NCBI GenBank assembly: GCA_963752325.1
Contig: CAVVXU010000022.1
Coordinates: 1 to 64,000 of the forward strand
DNA: 64,000 bases
Source of the DNA: CAVTJL01 sp963752325
Lineage (GTDB): Bacteria > Pseudomonadota > Alphaproteobacteria > Geminicoccales > Geminicoccaceae
Reading direction: 5' to 3'
The notes below the pieces were generated by a model, which saw only the letters and a list, made by a program, of their open reading frames with translations, searched no databases and had not been told where the DNA came from. Position numbers and translations under genes: made by a program. Of the stretch, positions 40,301 to 48,546 are shown in pieces. Numbering within the stretch: the stretch's first letter is position 1; every line of letters starts with the position of its first letter.

Positions 40301-41925
40301 CCGTCGGTCGGCGGCCACAGCGTCACCGCCACGCCCTACACGGGCGCGGGGGCCACCGGCACCGCCGGCACGCCGCTCACCGTGGCCTTCACCGTCACAG
40401 ACTCCGGAGGCAGCGGCAGCGGGCCTTCGGTCGCCTCGCTGAGCCTGATGAACGCCGACACCAACCAGCCGATCGCCGGCTACGATCCGCTGCCCAACGG
40501 CGCGACGCTCGATCTCACGACACTGCCGACGAGCAATCTCAACATCCGCGCCAACACCAGCCCGGCCACCATCGGCAGCGTCCGCTTCGCCCTCGACGGC
40601 AACAGCGACTACGCCACCGAGACGTTCCTGCCCTATGCGCTCGCGGGCGACAGCTCGGGCAACTACAATGCCTGGACGCCGGCGGTCGGCAGTCACAGCC
40701 TCACCGTCACGCCCTACAGCGGTGCCCGTGCCACGGGCACCGCCGGCCCGCCGCTCACCGTCGCCTTCACCGTCACCAAGTCCGGCGGCACGAGCCCGCA
40801 GGCGGTAAGCTCGCTCTCGCTGATCAACGCGGACACCAACCAGCCGATCTCGGGCTACGACCCGCTGCCCGGCGGCACGACGCTCGATCTGGCCACCCTG
40901 CCGACGCGCAACCTCAACATCCGCGCCAACACGAGCCCGGCCACCGTCGGCAGCGTCCGCTTCGCCCTCGACGGCAACAGCACCTATGCCACCGACAGTG
41001 CCACGCCCTATGCGCTCGCGGGCGACAGCTCGGGCAACTACACGGCCTGGACGCCGGCGGTCGGCGGCCACAGCGTCACCGCCACGCCCTACACGGGCGC
41101 GGGGGCCGCCGGCACCGCCGGCACGCCGCTCACCGTCGCCTTCACCGTCACGGATTCCGGCGCCAGCACCCCGCAGGCGGTGAGCTCGCTCTCGCTCATC
41201 AACGCCGACACCAACCAGCCGATCGCCGGCTACGACCCGCTGCCCGGCGGCACGACGCTCGATCTGGCCACCCTGCCGACCCGCAACCTCAACATCCGCG
41301 CCAACACCAGCCCCACCACCGTCGGCAGCGTGCGTTTCGCCCTCGACGGCAACAGCACCTACGCCACCGACAGCGCGCCGCCCTATGCGCTGGCCGGCGA
41401 CAGCTCGGGCAACTACACGGCCTGGACGCCGTCGGTCGGCGGCCACAGCGTCACCGCCACGCCCTACACGGGCGCGGGGGCCACCGGCACCGCCGGCACG
41501 CCGCTCACCGTCGCCTTTACCGTCACGGATTCCGGAGGCAGCAGCAGCGGGCCTTCGGTCGCCTCGTTGAGCCTGATGAACGCCGACACCAACCAGCCGA
41601 TCGCCGGCTACGATCCGCTGCCCAACGGCGCGACGCTCGATCTCACGACACTGCCGACGAGCAATCTCAACATCCGCGCCAACACCAGCCCCACCACCGT
41701 CGGCAGCGTCCGCTTCGCCCTCGACGGCAACAGCGCCTACCGCACCGAGACGGCACCGCCCTATGCGCTCGCCGGCGACACCACGGCGACTACTGGGCGT
41801 GGACCCCCACGGTCGGCACGCACAGCATCACCGTCACGCCCTTTAGCGGTGCCGGCGGCAAGGGAACCGCCGGCACCGCGCTCACCGTCCTTTTCTCGGT
41901 CACCGACGGGGGCGTCGGCAGCTAG
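37381..41925 (+). CDS. secreted beta-lactamase-fold serine hydrolase with eight Ig-like repeats
   Basis: About 1514 codons. N-terminus: a signal (LAVLLGQVTLGLLFLTSCSL, with a possible lipobox LTSC, or an AMA-A signal peptidase site). Then an SH3-like stretch ends GGPRGWTDGSQLTL. Residues about 160-500 are a class C beta-lactamase/esterase domain, with the SxxK motif in YPVASVSKSLTATV near residue 224 and Tyr in WAYASQP near 314. From residue 515 eight repeats of 125-126 residues follow (NADTNQPIAGYDPLP...LTVAFTVTDSG). GTG 37381 has GGAGG 6 bases upstream. An extra A near 40253 and a missing base near 41787 put the stretch between them out of frame; the stop at 41925 is in the original frame. 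Confidence 0.82.
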   Translation: MRVVAILGRCISAMLLRRENHMQAHSPRCWQKARGASGWQPHRRLAVLLGQVTLGLLFLTSCSLLGLRDRAMAASFAIGDPVVVAAGASVLSDVPPSGTEIATKSAGALGTVVAGPTTVGTTSWWQVSYAGGPRGWTDGSQLTLPYFPPSETSGGWRSLVPLSQTPSSTQIANVRNLTGLDWNKLKLAYDYSASTAPNNSTLLVIRNGYVAFEWGNRSLYPVASVSKSLTATVLAKLFDMSKAGTLATSVALDSPIADFLPSSWLSGDPRRSAIKIEDVLTMSSGLQPDDNPTVSNYLNVVLNQPIQMAPEIQWAYASQPVDLLSIAMQNVAGMTVGDAFNKLIAAPLGISPIPWTKYDAYSTTSSGASITARDLARVGYLVMMNGTWVGSAGKQQVISGANANLLHTWPSFLGNTIFAATPGSPFPVQTNSPRFYGHLWWTNRTQSGLGSTVPADAYYAWGYRETFLVVIPSLDMVVVRYGYPPYAQAGYGKQIMARVMNAVVPTGGGTTPQAVSSLSLINADTNQPIAGYDPLPGGTTLDLATLPTRNLNIRANTSPATVGSVRFALDGNSTYATDDATPYALAGDSSGNYTAWTPSVGGHSVTATPYTGAGAAGTAGTPLTVAFTVTDSGGSGSGPSVASLSLMNADTNQPIAGYDPLPNGATLDLTTLPTSNLNIRANTSPATIGSVRFALDGNSDYATETFLPYALAGDSSGNYNAWTPAVGSHSLTVTPYSGARATGTAGPPLTVAFTVTKSGGTTPQAVSSLSLINADTNQPISGYDPLPGGTTLDLATLPTRNLNIRANTSPATVGSVRFALDGNSTYATDSATPYALAGDSSGNYTAWTPSVGGHSVTATPYTGAGAAGTAGTPLTVAFTVTDSGASTPQAVSSLSLINADTNQPIAGYDPLPGGTTLDLATLPTRNLNIRANTSPTTVGSVRFALDGNSTYATDSAHALCAGRRQLGQLHGLDAVGRRPQRHRHALHGRGGHRHRRHAAHRGLHRHRLRRQRQRAFGRLAEPDERRHQPADRRLRSAAQRRDARSHDTADEQSQHPRQHQPGHHRQRPLRPRRQQRLRHRDVPALCARGRQLGQLQCLDAGGRQSQPHRHALQRCPCHGHRRPAAHRRLHRHQVRRHEPAGGKLALADQRGHQPADLGLRPAARRHDARSGHPADAQPQHPRQHEPGHRRQRPLRPRRQQHLCHRQCHALCARGRQLGQLHGLDAGGRRPQRHRHALHGRGGRRHRRHAAHRRLHRHGFRRQHPAGGELALAHQRRHQPADRRLRPAARRHDARSGHPADPQPQHPRQHQPHHRRQRAFRPRRQQHLRHRQRAALCAGRRQLGQLHGLDAVGRRPQRHRHALHGRGGHRHRRHAAHRRLYRHGFRRQQQRAFGRLVEPDERRHQPADRRLRSAAQRRDARSHDTADEQSQHPRQHQPHHRRQRPLRPRRQQRLPHRDGTALCARRRHHGDYWAWTPTVGTHSITVTPFSGAGGKGTAGTALTVLFSVTDGGVGS
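38923..41925 (+). repeat. tandem array of eight about 376-base coding repeats
   Basis: Units begin at 38923, 39301, 39676, 40051, 40430, 40805, 41180 and 41558, at the codons for V(S/A)SLSL. Two subtypes alternate: LINADTNQP...PGGTTLDLATLPTRN (units 1, 3, 4, 6, 7) and LMNADTNQP...PNGATLDLTTLPTSN (units 2, 5, 8). Each unit would fold as a beta-sandwich domain, as in many bacterial surface proteins. The near identity at DNA level points to recent expansion or gene conversion. Confidence 0.92.
39271..41527 (+). repeat. two head-to-tail copies of a 1128-base block (three repeat units)
   Basis: The block 39271-40399 (1129 bases) is repeated at 40400-41527 (1128 bases). The two copies differ by only a handful of bases by eye, far less than units within one block differ from each other. 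The single length difference is the extra A near 40253. The simplest explanation is one recent tandem duplication of a three-unit block. Confidence 0.88.
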
Positions 41926-42754
41926 CCCCAGATTATGTGCCGCACCGGCGGGTTAGCGGACACCCTTCGCGCAGCCGCTGAGCCCCTGCCTCGCCTGCCG
42001 TCCGGCATTCTCGAGGCCCGTGACGCGCCGGCCGGTCCGGCAGGGGCGACGGCCCTCGCCCGGTTGACGCACGGGCGCGGCAAAATCAATCAAAAAGGGT
42101 TTATTTTTCACCGAGGTAGTGCTAGACGGCTATTTGAGCTTGATCGAGAAACGTACCATTGAGGGCGGCTAACCGTGAAATGCTCCTGTTAATTTCTGCA
42201 GGATATTCATGTATTTTTCGTGATCAATTCAATCAGTATCCGTAAAATTGAAGTTTAGAGCATGAAATAATGATATTTCTTGTGTGAACATACACAGGGG
42301 TTCAACGCCATCAACTCAGGGAGTTGTTCGATATCTCGATGGCAACAGGAAGAGGAGAGCGCTTGTCTCTCCCGGTTCGTCAGCATCCGCGCTTTCTCTC
42401 AAGGGGAGAGCCATCTCGCCGCGCGGGGGGCCCGGTCCGATGGCGCGGTACGGAACCGGGCCCAGAAGGCCGCAGTGGGTCGAGATCCCGAGCGGCCGGC
42501 AGGAAGGGCGTATGCCACGACCACACTATGGCACGCGCGCGCCACTCCTGCCCTTTGAAGAGAAGAGATAATTCATCGGCGGTAGCGGTAACAAAAATGA
42601 AAGCCAAGACTCGATGGGCCGCAGCGTCGGCTACGTCGGCGAAAGCTTACCGCGCCTCAACCGGCTGCAAGAAGCTTTCCAAAAGTAATAATATTATCTT
42701 AGCCGTCGGCTGGGGACCAAAACATAATTCGACTCACAAGGGAAACACAGAGCC
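41926..42754 (+). other. 829-base non-coding gap containing an AT-rich island
   Basis: No frame here looks like a protein. Bases 42171-42295 are clearly AT-rich for this genome. They hold two short dyads: TTCAAT...ATTGAA near 42228-42252, and GAAATA-ATGA-TATTTC near 42265-42280. A second AT-rich patch near 42680-42700 (GTAATAATATTATC) could supply a -10 box for the gene at 42755. Between about 42300 and 42600 the composition is mixed and I see nothing. Confidence 0.5.
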
Positions 42755-44276
42755 ATGTTGTTGGAGAGCACGTCAACTCCACATGGGCGGTATCGTCGAC
42801 GGTTGCTGCGCGGCGCGGCGGCCGTCGGTGGTGTCGGACTGGGCGGCATGTTGGGCCTCCTCCCACGCACGGCCTTTGCCTGCCACACCTATGTAAGCTC
42901 GGTGGACGGCGCCAAAGGCTGCGGGGCCTATACGCGCGACCTTGCCAATAACACGTCGGATTCCGGTAGCTCGAGCACCGGCTCGTCGACAGGCTCCAGC
43001 AGCTCCGGCACGGGCTCGTCAACGAGCTCTGGCGGCACGACCTCCGGCACGGGCTCGTCGGCAAGCTCTGGCGATTCTAGCTCGGGCACAGGCTCGTCGA
43101 CAGGCTCCGGCGATACGAGCTCCGGCACGGGTTCGTCGACAGGCTCTGGCGGTTCCACGACCACCACCTCGGGCGCCGGCCCGGGCACCCCGTCGACCAG
43201 CAGCTCCGGCCTCGACACGACCCTGTGCTTCGGCGGCCAGTATCTGGGCTGCCCGCTCTACTCCGCGTCGAAGGCACCCAACGGCTACTGGGACAAGCAC
43301 GCCTATCGCTTCGTCGCCGAGTACACGGGCGACGGTGAAGACCGTGCGCTGGGAGAACCGCACCGGCACCGGCTACAGCGTCGGCACCGGCGGCACCATC
43401 CAGCTCTCGATCCAGACCGACAACGGCGGCTACCCCTCGGGCGTCAAGCTCGGCACCACCGCCGCCTACGCCAACGCCGCGAGCCTCGGCAAATTCCCGG
43501 AGCTGCCCTTCACCACCCAGCCACAGCTCACCTACGGCACCACCTACCATATCGTCTTCGAGCAGCTGACCCCGAACGTCGGCAAGGTCTCGGTCAACGA
43601 CCTCCACGACTGGACGCCACCGCCGGACGGGCTCGTGATCTTCCCGCTCCTGAAGAGCAAGCTCGCGAGCATCCGCTACGAGAACAATGCCTGGCGGGTG
43701 ATGCCCGGCTACATCCCGATCTACGAGCTCGTCTACACCGACGGCGTCGCCAAGGGCCAGTCCTGGATGGACGGCGGGCGCGGCTGCTTCCAGAATATCG
43801 GCGGCGGCAACGTGGCTCGTCAGAGCTTCACCATGTACGACAGGGCGGCCGCCACGATCTACGGGGTCTATTTCGCCTTCTTCCGCACCGGCACGGTGGG
43901 CCCGGTCACGATCAGCCTGACGAACTCGGGCGGCAGCGCCCTCTCGACGGCCACCATCGACGGCGACCAGGCGAGCATCTCCACGCAGGGCGACAACGCG
44001 CCCGTGCATTGGCTCTACGCCCCGATCGGCCCCACCACCTTCGCCACAGGCGGCAAGTACTACGTGAAGTTCCAGGCGGCGGCCGGCTCCACGCTCAACG
44101 CCATGCCGAGCACGGACGGCTACTTCTACGGCTTCGCCAACAAGGCCGGCGTCTACGTCAACCGTGGCGCCCAATACAGCACCAGCGGCGGGGCAAGCTG
44201 GACCTCGTGGCCGATGCTGGGCGGCCGGGTCAGCAACTGGGTGAGCCTGCCGGTCTTCCTCAAGACCTTCGCCTGA
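42755..44276 (+). CDS. exported protein with Ser/Thr/Gly linker, unknown family (one frameshift)
   Basis: About 507 residues. The N-terminus (YRRRLLRGAAAVGGVGLGGM) looks like a Tat or Sec signal, with cleavage expected after TAFA. Residues about 70-150 are a low-complexity linker built from SSGTGSSTGSG-like repeats. After it come two or more beta-rich stretches (GYSVGTGGTIQLSIQTDNGG, YANAASLGKFPELPF, ASWTSWPMLGGRVSNWVSLP) that read like surface or carbohydrate-binding modules, but I cannot name the family. An extra G near 43335 (GGCGACGGTGAAG) breaks the frame between EYTG and VKTVRWENRTG. ATG 42755 has AAGGGAAA about 12 bases upstream. Confidence 0.72.
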
Positions 44277-44290
44277 CCCGGCCGGACGCA

Positions 44291-44322
44291 CGGCGCGATC
44301 GCCAGGGCAGGCGATTGCGCCG
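44291..44322 (+). terminator. hairpin downstream of the exported protein gene
   Basis: CGGCGCGATCGCC (44291-44303) pairs with GGCGATTGCGCCG (44310-44322) with one G-T wobble, around a 6-base loop. It lies 15 bases after the stop at 44276. There is no T-run, so it may act with Rho or only protect the mRNA end. Confidence 0.5.
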
Positions 44323-44543
44323 GCGCCGCCCGCGCCGACCCGATCGGCGACGCCACCCCGCCTGAAGGCCGCGGAGTCCGATGGCACCGCCCATGGTCGC
44401 CCCGGGCGATCGGCGCCGCCCCGCCCTTGATCCACCGCAATGGCGGCCCCGGTGACACGTGCTTGACAGCGGCAGCGGGTGCTGCACGCTCGATGGCGCA
44501 GAGCCGCGGCGATCCCGGAACGGCGGCTCGGGGAGGCTGGACC

Positions 44544-44915
44544 ATGGCAAAGCGGGTGCTGGTGGTGGACGACGAGCCCAACATCGTGCTGTCGCTCGAG
44601 TTCCTGATGCGCCGCGCGGGGTTCGAGGTCGAGGTGGCCAGGGACGGCGCCGAGGCGCTCGAGGCGCTCGCGGGCACGCCGCCCGATCTCCTGCTCCTCG
44701 ACGTCATGATGCCCGAGCTCGACGGCTTCGAGGTCTGCGAGCGCATCCGCAGGCAGCCGGCTTGGCAGGCCACCAAGATCGTGATGCTCACCGCGCGCGG
44801 CCGCGACGTGGAGCGCCAGCGCGGCCTGGCGCTCGGCGCCGACGCCTACGTCACCAAGCCCTTCTCGACGCGTGAGCTGGTGGCGCAGGTGAAGGCCATG
44901 CTCGGCGAGGCGTGA
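44544..44915 (+). CDS. single-domain response regulator
   Basis: 123 residues, only a receiver domain: MAKRVLVVDDEPNIVLSLEF carries the acidic pair, LLLLDVMMPELDGFEVCERI the phospho-acceptor Asp, and VMLTARG and ADAYVTKPFSTRELV the conserved Thr and Lys. There is no output domain, so it signals through a protein partner or feeds a phosphorelay. ATG 44544 follows GGGGAGGCTGG. Its TGA overlaps the GTG of the next gene, and the kinase gene follows, so the three form one signalling unit. Confidence 0.92.
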   Translation: MAKRVLVVDDEPNIVLSLEFLMRRAGFEVEVARDGAEALEALAGTPPDLLLLDVMMPELDGFEVCERIRRQPAWQATKIVMLTARGRDVERQRGLALGADAYVTKPFSTRELVAQVKAMLGEA

Positions 44916-45124
44916 GGCGGATGCAGCCTCTCGGCAGCCGGGCGCGCCGCCTCCTCGCCCTCTTCGGGCTGGCCGTGCTGCTCTTCAACGCCCCGGTGCT
45001 GGCCGTGGCCCGCGCCCTGCCCAACATCGGGCCGTTCCCGCCCTTGCCGCTCTACCTCCTCCTTGCCTGGGGTCTCGTCATCCTGCTCACGGCGCGGCTC
45101 GTCGAGCGGCGCGCCGAGGACTAG
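44912..45124 (+). CDS. small two-helix membrane protein coupled to the symporter-kinase
   Basis: 70 residues with two hydrophobic helices (LLALFGLAVLLFNAPVLAVA and LPLYLLLAWGLVILLTARLV) separated by a proline-rich turn (PNIGPFPPLP). The GTG start at 44912 overlaps the response-regulator stop (GTGA), and the stop is six bases before the next ATG. In Pseudomonas a small ORF, cbrX, is translationally coupled to cbrA, and many symporters of this family have a small helper subunit. By position this is likely the same idea, though I see no sequence proof of homology. Confidence 0.75.
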   Translation: MRRMQPLGSRARRLLALFGLAVLLFNAPVLAVARALPNIGPFPPLPLYLLLAWGLVILLTARLVERRAED

Positions 45125-45130
45125 CGGCCC

Positions 45131-47866
45131 ATGGCGCTGGCGGGGTCCGCTCTCTTCCTCGGGTTGGCCTATCTGGTGGCGCTCTTCGCCGTCGCCTCGT
45201 TCGGCGACCGACGCGCCGACCAGGGCCGCTCGGTGATCGCCAGCCCCTATGTCTACACCCTCTCGATGGCCGTCTACTGCACGGCCTGGACCTTCTACGG
45301 CAGCGTCGGCGTCGCCGCGACCCAGGGCCTGGGCTTCTTGCCGATCTATCTGGGACCCACCCTCGTCGCGATCCTCTTCCCCTTCCTGTTGCGCAAGATC
45401 CTGACGATCACGAAGGCCAACGGCATCACCTCGATCGCCGACTTCATCTCAGCCCGCTACGGCAAGAGCGGCCTTTTGGGTGGCCTCGTCACGGTCGTGG
45501 CCGTGGTCGGCAGCGTTCCCTACATCGCCCTGCAGCTCAAGGCGGTGGGCCTCAGCGTCGAGGTGATGCTGGGCGCCGGCCCGGCGGCCAGCGGCAGCCC
45601 CGCCATCGGCACCGACACGGTCTTCCTCGTCACCATCGTGCTGGCCGCCTTCAGCATCCTCTTCGGCACACGCCACATCGACGCGACCGAGCACCATCAG
45701 GGCATGGTGCTGGCCGTGGCGCTCGAGAGCGTCGTCAAGCTCCTCTGCTTTCTCCTGGTGGGCGTGGTCGTCACCTTCGTCCTCTTCGACGGCCCGGCCG
45801 CGATCTTCAGGCGCGCCGCCGAGCAGGGGCTGGGCAGCCTGGCCTCGATCGGCGCGCCCGGCGGCAGCTATGCCGACTTCTTCCTCACGACCCTCCTCGC
45901 CGGCGCCGCCTTCCTGGTCCTGCCGCGCCAGTTCCAGGTCGCCGTGATCGAGAATGTCGAGAGCGACCACATCCGCCGTGCCAGCTGGCTCCTGCCGCTC
46001 TATCTCCTCGTCATCAACCTCTTCGTGCTGCCGATTGCCCTGGCCGGCCGCATCGCCGGCCTCAACCCGGCCGAGGCCGATCTCTTCGTGCTCACCTTGC
46101 CGCTCTCGGCCGGCCGAGACTGGCTGGCGCTCGTGGCCTTCCTGGGCGGGCTCTCGGCCGCCACCGCGATGGTCATCGTCGAGACGGTGGCGCTCAGCAC
46201 GATGATCTCGAACGATCTCGTGATGCCCGTCCTGCTGCGCCTGGGCTTCCTCAGGCTCCACCGGCGCCACGACCTGCAGGCGGTCGTGCTGCTGATCCGC
46301 CGGCTCGGCATCCTGATCGTGCTGCTCGCCGGCTACGCCTTCTTCGAGGTGGTGGGCGGCCGCTACGGGCTCGCCAGCATCGGGCTCATCTCCTTCACCG
46401 CGGTGGCCCAGCTCGGCCCGCCGATCCTGGCCGGCATCTACTGGCGCGACGCCAACCGCAGCGGCGCCATCCTGGGTCTCCTCGCCGGCTTTGTCGTCTG
46501 GATCCTCACCCTCGTGGTGCCGGCCTTCGCCGAGGCCCGCAGCGCAGGCCCGCCCGACATCGTAACGCACGGCTATCTCGGCATCGGCCTCCTCAAGCCC
46601 TATGCGCTCTTCGGGCTCTCGGGCCTTCAGCCCATCAGCCATGCCGTCGTCTGGAGCCTCGGCATCAACATCGTCTGCCTCGTCGCCTGCAGCCTGCTCG
46701 GCCGGCAGTCACGACTCGAGCAGATCCAGACGCGCCTCTATGTCGATGCCGGCCAGGAGCAGCTGGGCGCCCGGCTGTGGCGTGGCGAGGCGCGGGTTGG
46801 TGCCCTGCGCGACCTGCTGCGGCGGTTTCTCGGCCGGCACCGCGCGGACGCAGCCCTCGCCCTCGACGCCACGCGCCGCGGGCGCTCGCTGGCGCCCGAG
46901 GAGCGGGCCGACGGCGTCCTGGTCGAGCTGTGCGAGCGCCACATCGCCCGCGCCATCGGTGCCGCCTCGGCACGCGCCGTTGTGGGCTCGGTCGTCCGCG
47001 GCGAGGTCATCGGCCCCGACGATCTGATGGAGATCCTGAACGAGACCTCGCAGGTGCTCGAGTACAGCCGCCGGCTCGAGCAGAAGTCGCAGGCGCTCGA
47101 GGAGGCGACGGCCGAGCTGCGCCGCGCCAACGAGCGCCTGCGCCATCTGGACCAGCTGAAAGACGACTTCATCGCGACGGTGAGCCACGAGCTCAGGACA
47201 CCGCTCACCGCGATCCGCTCCTTCTCCGAGATCCTCCTCGACACGCCCGATCTGGACCGAAGCGAGCGCGAGGAGTTTCTCGAGATCGTCGTACGCGAGT
47301 CGGAGCGCCTGACGCGCCTCATCAACGACCTCCTCGACATCGCCAAGATCGAGTCGGGCCGGATGGAATGGCAGGTCGGCGACTGCGACCTGAGGGACAT
47401 CGTCGAGCAGGCGCTGGACGCCACCCGCTCGCTCCTGGCCGAGCGCCGCGTCGCGCTCGAGACGGCGCTGGGTGCCTCATCGGCACCGGTGAGCTGCGAC
47501 CGCGACCGCCTCGTTCAGGTGGTGATCAACCTCGTCTCGAACGCGGCCAAGTTCGTGCCCGACGAGGGCGGCCGTGTGCGGCTGGAGGTGGTGCAGCGCG
47601 CCGACGGGCTCGAGCTCAGGGTCGAGGACAACGGGCCGGGCGTGCCCGAGAGCGCGCGCGAGGCCGTCTTCGAGAAATTCCGCCAGCTCGCCGACGATCT
47701 CAAGTCCCGCCCGAAGGGCACGGGCCTCGGGCTGACCATCTGCCGCCAGATCATCGAGCGCTTCGGCGGCCGTATCTGGGTCGAGCGCTCGAGCCTGGGC
47801 GGGGCCGCCTTCTGCTTCACCCTGCCCGTGGCCCAGGCAGCGCCATCAGCCGCCGCGGCGGCATAG
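45131..47866 (+). CDS. CbrA-like hybrid: sodium/solute symporter domain fused to histidine kinase
   Basis: 911 residues. Residues 1 to about 530 form an SSS-family transporter with 13 or so helices (TLSMAVYCTAWTFYGSVGVA, ANGITSIADFISARYGKSGL, LVLPRQFQVAVIENVE, GGLSAATAMVIVETVALSTM). A linker and coiled coil (LEQKSQALEEATAELRRANE) lead to a kinase with the H box ATVSHELRTPLTAIRSFSEI near residue 686, the N box NLVSNAAKFVP and the G boxes VEDNGPGVP and KGTGLGLTICRQI. No receiver is attached. It would sense, and perhaps carry, a nutrient such as an amino or organic acid. The frame is intact over 2.7 kb. Confidence 0.95.
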   Translation: MALAGSALFLGLAYLVALFAVASFGDRRADQGRSVIASPYVYTLSMAVYCTAWTFYGSVGVAATQGLGFLPIYLGPTLVAILFPFLLRKILTITKANGITSIADFISARYGKSGLLGGLVTVVAVVGSVPYIALQLKAVGLSVEVMLGAGPAASGSPAIGTDTVFLVTIVLAAFSILFGTRHIDATEHHQGMVLAVALESVVKLLCFLLVGVVVTFVLFDGPAAIFRRAAEQGLGSLASIGAPGGSYADFFLTTLLAGAAFLVLPRQFQVAVIENVESDHIRRASWLLPLYLLVINLFVLPIALAGRIAGLNPAEADLFVLTLPLSAGRDWLALVAFLGGLSAATAMVIVETVALSTMISNDLVMPVLLRLGFLRLHRRHDLQAVVLLIRRLGILIVLLAGYAFFEVVGGRYGLASIGLISFTAVAQLGPPILAGIYWRDANRSGAILGLLAGFVVWILTLVVPAFAEARSAGPPDIVTHGYLGIGLLKPYALFGLSGLQPISHAVVWSLGINIVCLVACSLLGRQSRLEQIQTRLYVDAGQEQLGARLWRGEARVGALRDLLRRFLGRHRADAALALDATRRGRSLAPEERADGVLVELCERHIARAIGAASARAVVGSVVRGEVIGPDDLMEILNETSQVLEYSRRLEQKSQALEEATAELRRANERLRHLDQLKDDFIATVSHELRTPLTAIRSFSEILLDTPDLDRSEREEFLEIVVRESERLTRLINDLLDIAKIESGRMEWQVGDCDLRDIVEQALDATRSLLAERRVALETALGASSAPVSCDRDRLVQVVINLVSNAAKFVPDEGGRVRLEVVQRADGLELRVEDNGPGVPESAREAVFEKFRQLADDLKSRPKGTGLGLTICRQIIERFGGRIWVERSSLGGAAFCFTLPVAQAAPSAAAAA

Positions 47867-47889
47867 GCGAGGCCCGGCCGGCTGGCCGG

Positions 47890-48546
47890 TCAGCCCGACT
47901 GCTGCAGGCGGCGGCGCATCTCGGCCAGGAGACCGTCGATGCCGCGGCTGCTGATGATGTCCGCCGCCTCGGAGCGTTGCGTCACCACCATGCTGATGCC
48001 CTCGGCCACGATGTCGATGATCTTGAGGCCGCCGTCCGTCTGCCGGAGCCGCCAGTCGACATTGACCGGGGCACCGCCGGACGGCTGGAGGATCTTGGTC
48101 GAGACGACGCTGTCCGTGTCGTCGATCTGGGTGGAGCCCACGACATCGAAGGTCTGGCCGCCATAGGTGTTGAGCCGCGTCGCCATGGTGTGCGTCACCA
48201 GCGCGTTGAAGAGCTTCGTGTATTCCTGGCGCTGGCTGTCCGTCGCCTGCCGCCAGTAGCGGCCCATGACGAGCCGTGCCACGAGCGGCAGGTCGACGTC
48301 GCTCTTGAGGATCGTGTCGAGCTCGGCGACCTTCTTGTCGGTCGACAGGCTCTTGTCCTTGAGGATGGTGACGACCTTGTCGCCGACCGCCTGGACGAAC
48401 TTCTTGGCCGCGGCGGCGTCGGCGGCGAGCGCCGATCGGACGTTCAGGAACGCCCCCGCCGCCGCGAGGAGGGCGAGACAGCCGCGCCGCGGCAGGCCCG
48501 CCGAGCCGTCAGTCGGACGACTTGGGCTGATCGTCGAAGTTCTCAT
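47890..48546 (-). CDS. mlaC: MlaC-like phospholipid shuttle protein
   Basis: 218 residues. A signal peptide (RRGCLALLAAAGAFLNVRSA) precedes the MlaC/Ttg2D domain: FVQAVGDKVVTILKDKSLST, LVMGRYWRQATDSQRQEYTK, FDVVGSTQIDDTDSVVSTKI and VDWRLRQTDGGLKIIDIVAE. The protein carries phospholipids between the outer membrane MlaA complex and the inner membrane Mla transporter. ATG 48546 lies inside the mlaA 3' end, a 38-base overlap. That start fits the length of the signal peptide. No mlaDEF genes are in the window. Confidence 0.93.
   Translation of the reverse strand: MRTSTISPSRPTDGSAGLPRRGCLALLAAAGAFLNVRSALAADAAAAKKFVQAVGDKVVTILKDKSLSTDKKVAELDTILKSDVDLPLVARLVMGRYWRQATDSQRQEYTKLFNALVTHTMATRLNTYGGQTFDVVGSTQIDDTDSVVSTKILQPSGGAPVNVDWRLRQTDGGLKIIDIVAEGISMVVTQRSEAADIISSRGIDGLLAEMRRRLQQSG

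Noticed and set aside
38650..41446. Long minus-strand open frames opposite the repeat array
   Set aside because: They repeat only because the plus-strand coding repeats do, and read as Gly/Ala/Arg/Val-rich low-complexity protein. The plus frame has a signal, catalytic motifs and a ribosome site.
38923..41925. Possible CRISPR or satellite-type array
   Set aside because: Units are about 376 bases, contiguous, lack spacers and keep an open reading frame. They are protein repeats.
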